Assembly (NCBI GenBank): GCA_902728285.1
Contig: CACVBU010000789.1
Span: 400,481 to 464,480, forward strand
Origin: Clytia hemisphaerica
Taxonomy: Eukaryota; Cnidaria; Hydrozoa; Leptothecata; Clytiidae
Reading direction: 5' to 3'
DNA length: 64,000 nt
In this document: positions 1 through 13,700 of the stretch, piece by piece
Layout: every line of letters starts with the position of its first letter
How positions within the stretch are numbered: position 1 is the first letter of the stretch
The notes under the pieces: model-generated
The model's database searches: none
The model's input: only the letters and a program-made list of their open reading frames with translations
What the model was told of the DNA's origin: nothing
Position numbers and translations under genes: made by a program

Positions 1-212
1 CCCGGTATGAAATCAGAAATTACTTGATTCCTTTTTTTGACACCCTTTGACTCTAGGAAATCTCAATCTGTTTAAGGTCTTCTCTTTTAAAATTTGGCCG
101 CATTTCTGTAAGTTGACATCTGCCTGTGGCATTTTTAATGGATTAAGGCAAGGGGTGATGCTGATGATTTAACATACAATAGCAAGAAAATTATTTATTT
201 GTGTTTTTACAG

Positions 213-291
213 CTCACATACTTCAAAACAACAAACATCAAGAAACAATAAAAAGAACAACAAAGCAGACATTGGGACTAAGGAAAAGAAT
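213..291 (+). other. CSDE1: candidate 5' UTR exon of CSDE1
   Basis: A T-rich acceptor ending in TTTTTACAG lies immediately before 213 and a good donor (GTAAGT) immediately after 291, which together outline a 79-base exon. It lies upstream of the start codon at 634 and would be non-coding. Only the splice signals support it. Bases 1-212 hold nothing else that I recognise and could be intron or promoter. Confidence 0.4.
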
Positions 292-633
292 GTAAGTTTT
301 ATAATATTATCAGGTCATTTTTACACTCATCCAAGGTGAATAAAGGTGGTTTTGCCCAATAGCATTTTTCTTAAGAACTAAAAGTGTAACATGCACTTTG
401 TTATTTTCCATCTTACTGCCTTTCTATCTATTTTGTACTAAAATAGCCAAGGATAGCGGTATCAGTATTTTTTATTGGAACAATTAGTTAGGACTAATGA
501 TGAGATTATGCATTCTCACGTCTAATTTGATCTTTTTTAGATTTCATATTTTGTACAGAAGATCAAAATCTACCAAAGAAAGAACTAAACAGATTTATTG
601 CAAGCCAGGGCCAAAACAATTTGCAAGCTCAAT

Positions 634-3600
634 ATGAGTTACAATAAGGTAATTTATTTAAATAACATGGTTTTCAAATGAGTTGATAGATTATTTATTT
701 ACTTTACTACTTTGGTCTTGTAAATGGCAACTTGATTGGAAATGTAATTTCCCAAAAAATTTGAAAAGCTGATCGACCCACTCTCTTATATTGGTCTGAC
801 ACCAGCTTTCTGCCTGCTTAGACTTTTCTGGCAATACCTTGATAAAAGTCTGCTTCAGAATGCAGTTTTTTCCCAAGTTGATATATCGCCACTAAATTAC
901 TAGGCCCCCCTATTTTCAGGAACATGACCAAGTCCCTAGTGAAAAACTTTGGATATTAAACTTCCAAAAGGTTTTTTTAGTTTTTATTTTTTCGCTGCTG
1001 GAGAAAAACATACCTTATTACATGAATATAAGTATGGAAGCATTTAACGGCCTTGAAAATAACGTAACATAAATTTACACGAACATGTGCAGGTATAAAC
1101 TTTAGAGTTTAGCTTTAAAAAACTAATGGGATTTTTATTAAAACGAAAATTTTCCACTTGTGTTAATTACACATCTCCTAATATTCATAAAGGTAGCCCA
1201 ATCTTTTTTTGATGGACTTTAACCCGATTGGTACCAACACAAAGAGATTACTTAAAAAGTTAGAAAAGAAAATTTTCTTGGCTGATACATAGTCAATAAA
1301 AAAATTTGCTGTGCTAGTAAAAGATAAATCTCAGCTGCTAAAAAGCAGACATTTTACTGTACTGTTTTGGGCTGATCAGTCTGGATTGGTCTTTCAGGTT
1401 CTTAAATTCATTTAAGGAGTCACAAATTAGTTTACTTTTAAACTTAATTGTTATATGACAATTATTTTTCAAGAAATTTGCCTCATTTACCTTCTCTCTT
1501 GGTCTCCAACGAATTTGTGGTCATATTTTTAAATCTTCTGTTTTGAAAAATCTAAATCCCGGATTTCCACCTGACATTATCAAGATTTTAATACGCTGAC
1601 ACTCCTTTTGTTGTTTTCTTCATTCAGCGTGAAAGAAATTCATCAATGAACTCGTATGGAGGCAACAACAGGAATTCATCACCACACAGCCAATACCATC
1701 ACAGCAAAGTGAACAACAATCGCCAACGATCCACATCATCACCAGTCACTGTATCACAAGCAAACGACTCACCCTCATCACAACATAACCAATACTATGG
1801 TAAAAAAGAGAAAGGCATTGTTGAGAAGTTGTTGAATTCCTACGGGTTTGTTGAGTGTGCAACAACTGGGAATCGAGTTTTCTTCCACTACAGTGAATTT
1901 GAAGGAGATCCAAATCACTTACAAGTGGGAGGTATGTGATCATTTTTGTTCGTTTTTTTAAAAGGGCAGATAGCTTCCCCTGCGGAAATCTTTGCGATAA
2001 TTGCATTTCTGAACTCTTTTCACAAAAGTTTCTGCCAGGTAAGAAAGTCGCTCTGCTTTGTTCTTTTTGTTAAATTTTTGTCTTTTTCATTAAGTCTTTC
2101 ATTAATAAAATGTATACTTTACAAAAATTTAGAAGAATCCATAAATGTTTTATTATTGGTATTCAAAAAAGACACCACAGCCAACCCTTTTAAAAGTTTT
2201 TATAATGAGATTTTGATTGTTCCTAAACCAAACCATTCTTACACACGTTACGTTTAATAAACCCATTCTTGATGATTTTCTCTGATAGACTGCTTAGATT
2301 TCGTACTGACAACTGATCCGAGAAACAACAAACCGATTGCCATCAAATTAAACAAGCTTCCAGCCGGATCGGTGGTCGTTGAAACATTATCAGAAGAATC
2401 CTGCATCGGTAGGATCGAAATGGAAGCTAAACCCCAACGTAACGGAGAAGCTGAGTCGACACTTGGTCGAGTGAGCTATGACAAAAGTGGGGTGAGATAA
2501 AAACTTAAAGTCCATGATCACTGTTTTTGAACAGAAAGTTTGTTGCTTTCATACAAAAAATTTTAACAGAAGATTTTCTCTTTGACAATAATGTGCCCAA
2601 CCGCATAGTCTAAAGAGATATTGCTTCCAACCTAATGTCATGATCACAGTGTAGCTCTACATGGGTATAAACAATTACAAAGTATACGCTTAACTTCGAA
2701 AACTTCTTTTTTTCATCAGGAATTTTTCTTTCTCCCATTTTCGTTAAATGATGTTGCGAAAGGAGAAACAATCAATAAAGGAGATACAGTGGAATTTTAC
2801 ATTGCCACAAACAAGAGAACTGGCTCAATGAAAGCCAGAAAAATTCGATACTCTGACCCTGCTAAACAGGTCAAAACAGTTCAAGGTTAGTATTTACATG
2901 AGTCATGTCCATCCTGGCAGCAAAGCATAAGCTGAAAAAGTTAAACCTGAAGTAAAAGGGTTTCTCTAAAAAAGAAAATATATGAAAATTTTGATCTGGA
3001 AATGGGCAATTACAACAAAATGTTGAAACCATTCGATTGGCAAGGGGATGGAATTCGACGTTGGGGTCCTGAGTGAGGTAAACAATAAAAAAGATTTCAA
3101 GATGTTCAGAATTCCACAGGGCTTTGGGCAAATAATTCATTGGTTTCAAACGTTATCATATTTGATTATGATTTTCAGTGCGTTTGACCACCATAAAGAT
3201 AAGTCACAAAAACCTTTGTTCACACAACTTTAACTCATTTTTCGTCATTTTTTCAGGAATTGTAAGCTCACTGAAGGAAGCATATGGTTTCATTGAACGT
3301 GCTGATGTAGTGGACGAAATCTTCTTCCATTATTCTGAATACAGTGCTGATATCAACGAACTGATGATCGGTGATGATGTCCAGTTCAATTTACAAGACA
3401 GACTGGTAAGTTTGACGACACGCCATTCACCTTTCCCCTTCCCATTCATTGCACCACAAAGATGATTTGGTTCGACTTAACCAGAGTCAAATAATTCCTA
3501 AAATCTAAAGCCATTGGATTTACAAGTTTAAAAATTTCTTCCGTCTCAGCGAAGTTTATATAAAAAGAAGACGGCTTTCCCGTCTCAAAATCCTGCATAA

Positions 3601-4668
3601 TTCATCAAAACTTCAATATTAAGGGCTTATTTGCCCTGCAAAATTCATTCTCCGATTCAGACAAAAAACCTTACTTTAATCACTGATATATGTGCTCGCA
3701 GATGAAACGGCTTGTCTGTCATTTTGGCCCTGGCGTACTCAAACGCATCCCCACTCATCATTTACTCAAACCTTGGTTTAGTACCAAACGAATTTGAAAA
3801 ATTGCTGGAACTGCCATCGTTCTTTTTAGTGGGGCGGATTATCACATAAAAAAGGGACGATACTTCAAATTGTGATAGAGCTCTGAAATTTTGCACAGAG
3901 GTTCCCCATGAAGTAAAGAAAATAAAAATTGAGAGAGACACTCTTGAAAATGATGTTTCTGTTGACGTCAGCACTTTTTTTGCAAAAATTTCATCTTCGA
4001 AAAACCCTAACATATTATATACTGTTGGAAAGGAAATTTAATTCTGAACAACTTTTTTGCTTACGGGAAATCACGAAAATCAATTTAAAAAAAGATATGC
4101 CTTTCTGAAGCTGCCATGGTATGCAAGAATATCATTTTGACGTTAAATCATTTTGACGTTAACTACATAAGGATAAAAACATAGATATAACCACTATATT
4201 GAAACTCTTTTTCTATATCCAAACTTACGTTATCAGCTAAATTTATTCTAGTACCACCTAAAACGCCCTCTCGAATTTTCTAAATGGAAATCTTATGACA
4301 AAAGATTATGACATTTTCATAAGTTGTGCTTGTCTTTCGATACATTTATTGACACAAAAGAAAAGTCATCCAAACTAAGCTTCTTTTAAGCTTAAACAAC
4401 ACAAATTCCTAACTCTAGTTTCTCTAGTTTCATGCGTAAAAATGCTCAAATTGTTCTTTGTCTCAATTTACCCAGCCTGTCAATGTGTTTGTTGTTTGAT
4501 GTTGTTGTTTACATACATCATTGAACGCGGAAGTCCCACATTTGTAGACATTCGAATTTTACAATAACATTCGAATCACAGACGTTCGAATCTAGTTTTC
4601 GAATTTCAGAACATTCGAATCCTAAAGTGTTCGAATCTCATTGCCAATCTTTCAGTCTCTTTCGGCTC

Positions 4669-4718
<50 letters not shown>

Positions 4719-7700
4719 TATGGCGTTCTGGTCTGTACGTTTCTTCGAGTTTGACCCATTAATATCTTTTCCCAGCCTCTTTGTTTGATCCAGTTAAGAA
4801 TTCTAGCTATGATGGTGCTGGTCACACTCTGTTCAATATGATCAAATATCTTTTTATTAGGGATATAGTTAAATAGTTAGTAGATTTTATTTTATTTAAA
4901 AAAAGAAAAAAAGAAAAGCTGTAACATTTTATTTTTACTTGTATATATTTTTAGTAGATATACCGAGATTTTTGGTGATTAAAGAGACATAAATAAAAAA
5001 AAAAAAAAAAATTAACAAGAAAACTTTCAAAACAAAACATTGAACAAATGTTAAAACAAGTTTGTGGAGCAATATGATGAAAAGTGCTTTTTTAGCTGTT
5101 ATTGGATTTTTTTGACGCAAATGTCTGGGGACTTTGTGGTTGTATCTCCCATCGACCTACAAGACATCAGAACAAAATGGGAGTTGTGTTTTATTTGTCA
5201 GGAGGATAATGAAGATCTATTAGTGAATCCATCTTTAAGAAGAGGTAAATAAAAACAATCTTGAACAGGTTTTATGCGGGCTTTATTGTCTTTTTGAAAG
5301 CCTTAAGCTTTATTTAATAAAGTATACTGAATACAATTGTAGGGTGATAAGGTTAGCACTAGGTCATGTAAATTCCAATGTTACACCACTTCCTTAGTCT
5401 TTGTACAACTTTTTGAATAAAACGGTTTATTGATTCAGTATACGAAATTTTACCGCTAAATATTTACTACTTGATCCCGAAAAGAGCTCCTACAATACCA
5501 TAGCGAATACGTTGAGGAAATATCAGGATTTCGAGTTACTTCCGAGTTTGTTGAAACAGCGATGTCAAAAGTATACTTGCTCAAACGACTTTCTGGATGC
5601 CTTTTTGAAGGAAAAAGCCGTCTTTCACAAAAATTGCATGGCGAACTATAATTCACAAAAATTGAGCAGAGTGAAAAGAAAACTGTTTTGTGTAGATGCT
5701 AGTCTTAGTGAAACAAAAAATTCTAATGTGGAGCAAAAGAGACCAAAAAGATCTAGTGTGCTCGGATTGGAAAATCTCAGGAGATGCTTCTTTTGCAATG
5801 ACTTTTCTGATAGTGAAAATATGCACCGTTGTAAGACGTTAGAGTTAAACGAAAAGATCAAAGAAATAGCTCAGGAAATGCGCAGTGTTGAAGTTTTGGC
5901 AAAGCTAAGTGTTGGAGAAATGGTGGCATCTCGCGCAGATTATCATTTGAAGTGCCTCGTTCAATTTTATAATCAATATCGAAGTTTCAAAATTTCTGAG
6001 AAGGGTATTGAAGACAGCAGTATAATTGAAGGTATACATATAGTCCTAATTTATGAGTGATACATGGTGTATTAATCTCGCATTGTAACAAATTTTCCTC
6101 ATCTAACATCAATCACAGCGTCTATGTTAAGGGGTTCTCCATTCATTGAGTTTAAAACCCGGAAAAGGCTAGAGGAGAGACTTCTCAATGGGAAATGAAG
6201 CCGCCTAATTTCCCAAGTAGCAGAACTAGTTTTCTATCCAGAACACGCCGTTATCATGTCTTGGAAAGGTTAAAGACTCTCCTCTAGCCATTCGGGTTTT
6301 AAACTCAATGACTCCTTCAGTGTGCGATGCTTATGCCAGTTTCAGTAAACTTCTCTATTTCTCAAATTATAATTTCAAACAATTCTATACTTAGGATTAG
6401 CATTGTCAGAACTTTGTGACACTATCAATGAGCTTGTCATTGCATCGACTGAAAACCCGGTATTCATGATGAAAGATTTGCGTGAGATGTATCAAGAGAA
6501 GTTGAAAGAGCTTGGTGCGAGCCAAAGTCGAATAGATAATGTCAATGTGACCCGACTCAAAGAAAGTATTTTGAAAGAAGTGAATGGCCTCTGTGAGGGA
6601 AAAAATGGGAAGTATACAATCCTTACAACCAATGGATCATTTGGCCGCGTTGTCTTTGAAGCTTCTCAAAAGTCAACCTCAGATGAGGATGTAATAATTT
6701 CAAAAGCTGCTGCTATTATTCGGAGGACTCTCTTCTCACAAGAGCACAGATTCGATGGCAATTTCGACATCAATATTCAAAGTCTTCCAAATCATCTTCT
6801 TAAGCTTCTGGCACAAATCATAGACGGTTCGAAAAATATGGACACCATCTCTCAAGCAACTAAAGACATCACCGTCAAAATCGCCCAAGTTGTGAAGTTT
6901 AATTCTTCAAAAACAACAAGAAGGAAATCTGAAACCATTGATAGGCGTCATTCAAAGCAAAACGAGCTTCCCCTGCTTTCACTTGTTGGTCTCAGCATCC
7001 ATTCGAAGACAAGAAAAAGAGGAATCGTAGAGTTTCTCTTTCTTCAAGGTTTCTCGATATCCTATGACAGAGTCATAGAGATCGAAAACCACATCACAAA
7101 GCAGCTCTGTCTGAAATATAACAAAGATGGCCTTGTTTGTCCACCCTCTTTGAGAAAGTTGCTGTTTATAATAGCTGCGATTGATAATATTGACCATGAC
7201 CCTTCATCAGCAACTGCCAAAAATTTTTTCCATGGAACAAGCATCTCAATATTCCAGTACCCTGAAGATGGCGATGAGTCCCCAAAATTTGTCATGGAAA
7301 AAGACTTGCCCTCTGAAGAAGATGTACAACTTCCATCATCGTATACGTGTGTATTACCTGCTAAAGATTACAAACCTGAGCCGACAAATCGCTCCTCGTA
7401 CCAACAAGATCCGTTTTTCAACCAGCAAACAGCACGTGTAGAGAAATGGCAAGACGACATCAACTCTTCCAACCTTTCGGATGGTGAGAAGATCAACTTT
7501 GCCTCCTATTTTTCTGCTCGAACGTCCAAAAAGATGCCTCAAACGTCATCAACTCTGTTGCCATTGCTTGAAGAATCAGTTAACTCGACGGCTATGGTAC
7601 AGCATTGTATGAACGTAATTAAGAAGCTGACAAATCATCTTAATCCAGGACAAGTAACCATCATCACGGCTGATCAGCCAGTCTACGCTATCGGAAAGCA

Positions 7701-10700
7701 AGTCGAATGGACTTACCCAGACAGATTTTGCGATGTACTATGGATGCTTGGTCCATTACACATAGAAATGATGTTCATGAGCGCCATTGGTGACTGGTTG
7801 GAAGGTAGCGGATGGGTCGAAGTTCTGCGAAGAGCGAATTTTTCAACACCTGGTCGAGAAGAGAGCCTTTTGAATGGCAACAAATCTAAACGCACTAGAT
7901 ATTCACACGAGGTGACATTTGCTGTATTGACAAAACTAGCCAAGGCTGCTTTCGAATGTCAAAAGGAAACCAATGATTTTGATGAATGGAGAAAGGCTAC
8001 AATGACAAAAAACGCTAATCACGCTTTCTGGTTTCATGCGATTGAGATGGAAGCAATTCTCTTTTCGTTTATGCTAAGCCTAAGAGATGCTGATTTCTCC
8101 CTTTTTGTCAAGTCTATTAAAGAGATGCTACCGTGGTTGTTTTCACTAGACCATACACACTATTCACGCTGGATGCCAGTCTTCTTACGGGACCTAAAGA
8201 AATTGCCATCACAACATCCGTCAGTATTGGAACAGTTCAAACGTGGCTACTTCACCGTGAAAAATAGCAACCATTTGTTTTCAAATATTGGTGTAGATCA
8301 AGCTCATGAGCAAAATAACAAATTGGTCAAGATCGATGGTGGCGCCATTGGTATCCTTGATAGTCCATCATCCTTGTTGAGATGGTCAGTGGCTGGTCCA
8401 GTCATCGCTAAACTCTGCAAAGACCACGAAGAAGGAAACACTGACAGCGGAGATCAACCTCACCACCAAGACAATGAGAAATTTGAAGATGACTTTCGGA
8501 GCGATGTCACATCACTATACAACGCTTTTATTGATTTCGGAAACCCATTTTGTGAGGAAAAAAAAAATTTGACTCATTTAACCTCTCGTGTTGTCCTTGA
8601 CGATTCTCATTCAGCATCAGTGTTTCAAGCAAAGAAAATTGGGAAGACGCAGTTCGAAAAGTTCAACCAAGATAGAATATTTTCCGTACCATTTTATTCA
8701 ACAGCCCTTTTTTCGTTAGATGTGTTATTCATGTTATGTTATGCGTTTCTGGCTCGCCACAAGGCTATGTAATCATAATTTCGTTGGATTAGAGTTGAAA
8801 TGTTATTTTTTGCAAAGTTTTTTTCTCTTTCTCAGTTCATGATTTCGACACAAAAGTTTCAATTAATATTCATAAAATCTATTGAATTGTACATTGTTTA
8901 TTGAAACCAGCACGAATAATTGACGTCAATATATATATATTTTAACGTCAAAATGATTTTCTTGCATACCATGGCGGCTTAAGAAAGGCATATCTTTTTT
9001 TAAATTGATTTTCGTGATTTCCCGTAAGCAAAAAAGTTGTTCAGAATTAAATTTCCTTTCCAACAGTATATAATATATTAAGGTTTTTCGAAGATGAAAT
9101 TTTTGCAAAAAAAGTGCTGACGTCAACAGAAACATCATTTTCAAGAGTGTCTCTCTCAATTTTTCTTTTTCTTACTTCATGATGAACCTCTGTACAAAAT
9201 TTCAGAGCTCTATCACAATTTGAAGTATACATGTGATAATCCGCCCCACTATTTAGCGATATTAGTTTGGAGTCTAAATTCACTTACAACAGAGTTGGCT
9301 CTAATGTAACCTGGGCCATTATCATGGAAAATTTAGTTATTTAGATGGTCGATTAAGCTGGGGTTCGAGCCCACATCCTTCAGACCAGGCGTCAACTACC
9401 GTTTCCTAGTGAATTGAAAACTTTGTTATTGTTAATCCATAGGGTAAAGAAATTGCGGTTTCCATCAAGAAGCTCAGTCCAGGCACAGTCGTCTTTGAAG
9501 ACATATCAGAAAACCGATTCAAAGGACACGTCATCAAAGCGATTGGCCCGAAATCTATGAACAGCTCTATGGATGGACAATTAACAGGCATGATTGAATA
9601 TCAAGGGAAAACAGATACTCATGAAGTGTTGTTTGGTGACCGAGACATGGAGGATGATATCATTCTACAAAAAGGTTTGCCTGTTTGTTTGTGATGGTTC
9701 TTTCAATGTGCGATGAGGGCTCTTTAACTCAACAAGAATTGAGTATTGTATAATTAGTTCTAAGACCGTGCACTGCAAAGCCCCTTTCCTTGGTAAAAAC
9801 TATTCAATGGTTACTATATGCCAAAGAAAAGAAATGTTATAATCCTCTGTGCAAAGTTTCTATTGCTTTTGAAATCCCTGAGAGAAAACTTACTGCATGT
9901 TGCTAATGTTTGGAAAAATCCGAAATTCTGCTATTTATGTTTTAAGTAATTCATAATTCAATTATTTTCGTTTGTTCTTCCAGGCGATGTTGTCGAGTTC
10001 AACGTCTCTACAGACCGTCGCGACAAATTACAGCGAGCAGTCAACATCAAATTGATTTCAGTGTGTTTGAAGAACGGACAAACGCGTGAAGTGGGCGTGG
10101 TCAGCAGCCTGAAAGAAGGATTTGGTTTCATTAAGTGTGCTGATCAAGATTTGAGCATTTTCTTCCATTTCAGTGAAGTCCTTGAACAGGTATTTCGATC
10201 GAATTTCAGAATTTAAAACAGATCAAGATTTGATGTGTGTCATATCAACATGAAGATGCCACAGTAGTGTACCTGCTTTAGATGCAAAAGCCTCATGAAG
10301 AACCCTCTAAAAAAAGACTTAGCAAATCATCGGACCTTCAATGCGATTAATAGTTTGATCGTCAAGAATACAATACCTATGTCAGCCTGATAAACAACAG
10401 TTTTAGCCCCTTGTAGTCCTGCTTGGTGTAGAGACACTACTCAAGGTCTAAGAAGGAAGTCCAAGTTTCTGAATTTCATCGTTCCCGGTGTCTTCTTGAC
10501 CAGCCTCAAACCTTAGTTCTGCAGGAGCGATGCATAATTTAATCAGTGATTCAAATTCACATTATATTTTCAGTCACATTTGATCAATCTTGGAGATGAA
10601 GTTGAATTCACCATTCAAAACGTAAGTGTTTTGGAATTTTAGTTTATGGCGAATATAAGACGAACATAAGGGGCCGTCCACACAGTACGACGCACTAAGG

Positions 10701-13700
10701 GGGAGGGGGGGTTTCTTCTCAAAAGCGTATGCTTGCGTACAGGGGGAGGGGTCAAAGGAAAATGTACGTACGCAGAGAAAAATTTTTCATAGCCCTTTTT
10801 CGCTTGTTTTTTGTCGACTTTTACGCTTGCAGGGATCGAATTAACGTATCGCATTAGCGTATCGCATTTCGCAATTTCGCGTTTTTGGATTACTTACAAG
10901 CTAAAAATTGAAAATTGATCCATTTTAGGACACAAAATCATGCTTATCAAAAAATTGCGATGCACTTTCTATTCCTTATTTCGATGCCTGGCTTGTTATA
11001 TGTATCACGGAAAAGAAAAAGTTAAAAGTAAAAGTACGTACTTGACAGAGGGGATATAGCCATTTGCGTACGCTTGCGTACAGGGGGGGGAGGGGGTACT
11101 CGATTATCGACATTCTAGTGCGTACGTAAGTACTATGTGGACGGCCCCTAAGGATAGCCAAATTTTTCTCACACCGCTCGCTATTCGGAATTATTTTCCC
11201 TACGATCTCGAATATTCTCATACCAATAATTCTTAATTTTCCTTACCTAGGACCAGATTTCACAACGCCAGCACGCCACTCGGATCCGTTTCTTACCAAA
11301 AGGAACTGTTTCGTTTGAAATCATCTCGTCCAAAAGACACGTGGGCGTCATCGATCGTGAAGCACCGGAGCGACAATTGAAAAGCCCAAGCAAAACCAAT
11401 AGGTATGTTTTGCTTAGAGTCTCATTTATTTTGCTTGATTCTGGTTGATAATGCAGGAAGTAATGTTTCCAGAAAAAGTTTATCTGGACTTAATGAATAA
11501 TTTTTCAATATATTCCAAATAAACGTTACCCGAGACCCCAAAAAAACGTTACCCTGAGACCCAAACAAACGTTACAGGACAGCTTTAGTCTAGCATGCTA
11601 GACAGCTAGACACTAGACCAGTAAATCAAGAAATATGAGGGTGGGCAAAAAAAACCGAATGACAATATTCTAATTTATAGCCGTACCGTACTGTCAACAA
11701 TGTTAAAAGTTATTCCGTCTCAGACGGATCTACGTCTCGGCTAAGTATATATTTTCCGGCTCAAAATGATTATGCATAATTCAAAAAGATTTCGAGAATA
11801 AGTGCTAATTTGCTTTGTAAATCTATTTCCGAAAGGCGAAAACGTTGCTTTGGCCACATTTAAAAAGTGGCAAAATAACTGTGTTCACTTCAGCATATCT
11901 TTTTTTATACGTTACAGGGAAAATGAGTTCGGTATCATCAAATGTTATTTGGAAGGACAAGAGACAGACATCCTGTACCGCGTCCGTGATTGCCGACCGC
12001 GTGAAATGGTGCGCTACCGTGACAAAGTCGAATTCGTGCTCGTTACGAAGAAAACCAATCAACAACGATTCGCCCGTGATGTTTCCATCTTGGAGAAGAG
12101 CGAGACTAAAATGCTACACGGTTACGTTTGTGCTCTTAAGGACAGTTACGGGTTTATCGAGACGGAAGACCACACCACAGAGCTCTTTTTCCACTTCAGT
12201 GAGTACGAAGGCGACACTAAACAATTGGAACTGGGTAGCTACGTCATGTACGCGGAGACCAGAAAAGGCGAGAAACGAAGTGCAGAGAAAGTGTGCAAGA
12301 TTTTGTCTCACGTCTGTAAAGATGAGATTTTACCGCAGACCTACGATGGGGTTATTACACGACCAATGAGAACTATGGACCCTGATGTAAGTCACCCTGA
12401 ATTTCGTGGTAACGATTTTCAATCACTATCCACACTTCTATTAGGACACATTTTTAAATCAAATTTCCTTTGCTCTGACTTAAAGATTTAAAACATTTTT
12501 ATGACTTTTTTAGGGTAAAACGTACCTTTACCCAACTAAAAGAAGATACGAATCTTAGGATCAAGATTAGGATCGTCCAATCTCCTCATTTAAACTTGTG
12601 TTAGTCCTGCCGATTTTCTTTCCCTGAAATCGGAATGTGATGAAAATTTGTTATTGTCTGGAGTTCTATAGTATATAAGTAACAATAACTTTCAACGCCT
12701 ATGAATCATTTTTCTTTGTTTACAGCAAGATGAATACGAAGGTCTTATCCAACTATCACGCGCTTCCGCCAACAAGCAACAAAAACAACAAAAACATAAC
12801 GCCAGCTTGAACGGCAGTCTCAACGGATCCAGTTTAAACGGTTCTATCCTTGACGATTCTACCGCAAGCACCAATGGTGACGCAGAGAACGGCGAGGACG
12901 AAAAATCACCAGCAACGAACGGTGAACAACAACAGTTGGTCTACAGATTTGGTATCACTGCCATCATGGAGAAAAAAGAAGCTATTCAAGTTGGTGATAA
13001 GGTACATCCGAAAAGGAAAACGTACTTGGTAAAGCGAGCTCACTGCTCTGGTGGAACAACCCTCCCACCATTATTTTTCTAACCCTATAGTAACTTTAGT
13101 TTCGCCGCACTTCTACGCTTTTATTGTTTTTATTCCACAAGATTCTTATTGTTCAAAACGATTGCAGATTTTTGTATCTAATCAACAGGAAATCGTTATT
13201 TGCGTGCATCTGGTCATAATCATCCCCTATGTGAAATGACTTTTTGTGACTGTTTGTGACAAATACTCACGGTAGCTATCTTTCTCTACTGTAGATAATC
13301 TTTTCAACTGGAACTTTGATAATAACGAGCTCTTTATTTCTTCTTCTGACAGGTGTCTTTCCAAATTTGCATCGATGCCGTGACGAAGAAAAAACGAGCA
13401 TGCAACGTCGCTTGTAAACGAAGTCTACTCAGAGGAAAAGTCGAGTCCGTCAAAGGGCAGGTCAGTTTGCATAAATGATGCATCAGTGAACATTTTTTTA
13501 TCTACACGATCTCTACTTTTATTTGTACAACACATCATACATCCTGAGCACACCTCCCTCTTATATAAAGGGATAAGGATAATGGATATTTTCTTACGGA
13601 GCCATGGCCTTTAGATTGCATTTGTCCCAGCGCAAAGTAATCTGAATCTGCTGTTTTGGTTTTACAGGGTTTTTCAGATATTGGACCAGTTAATAAATAA

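Larger units (their letters stand above)
3829..9249 (+). mobile_element. 5.4-kb DNA transposon with about 310-bp TIRs in a CSDE1 intron
   Basis: The left arm (3829 to about 4147) is repeated as its reverse complement at the right end (about 8941-9249), with small indels. Both ends begin GTGGGGCGGATTATCAC. A TA dinucleotide flanks both sides (3827-3828 and 9250-9251), consistent with a TA target duplication. Inside are a spliced gene on the + strand (5121-8772), a cluster of TTCGAA palindromes (about 4550-4640) and a run of about 48 T (4670-4717). The whole element lies within the intron 3406-9442. The superfamily is not evident: a TA duplication fits Tc1/mariner-like elements, but the protein does not look like one. 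Confidence 0.85.
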
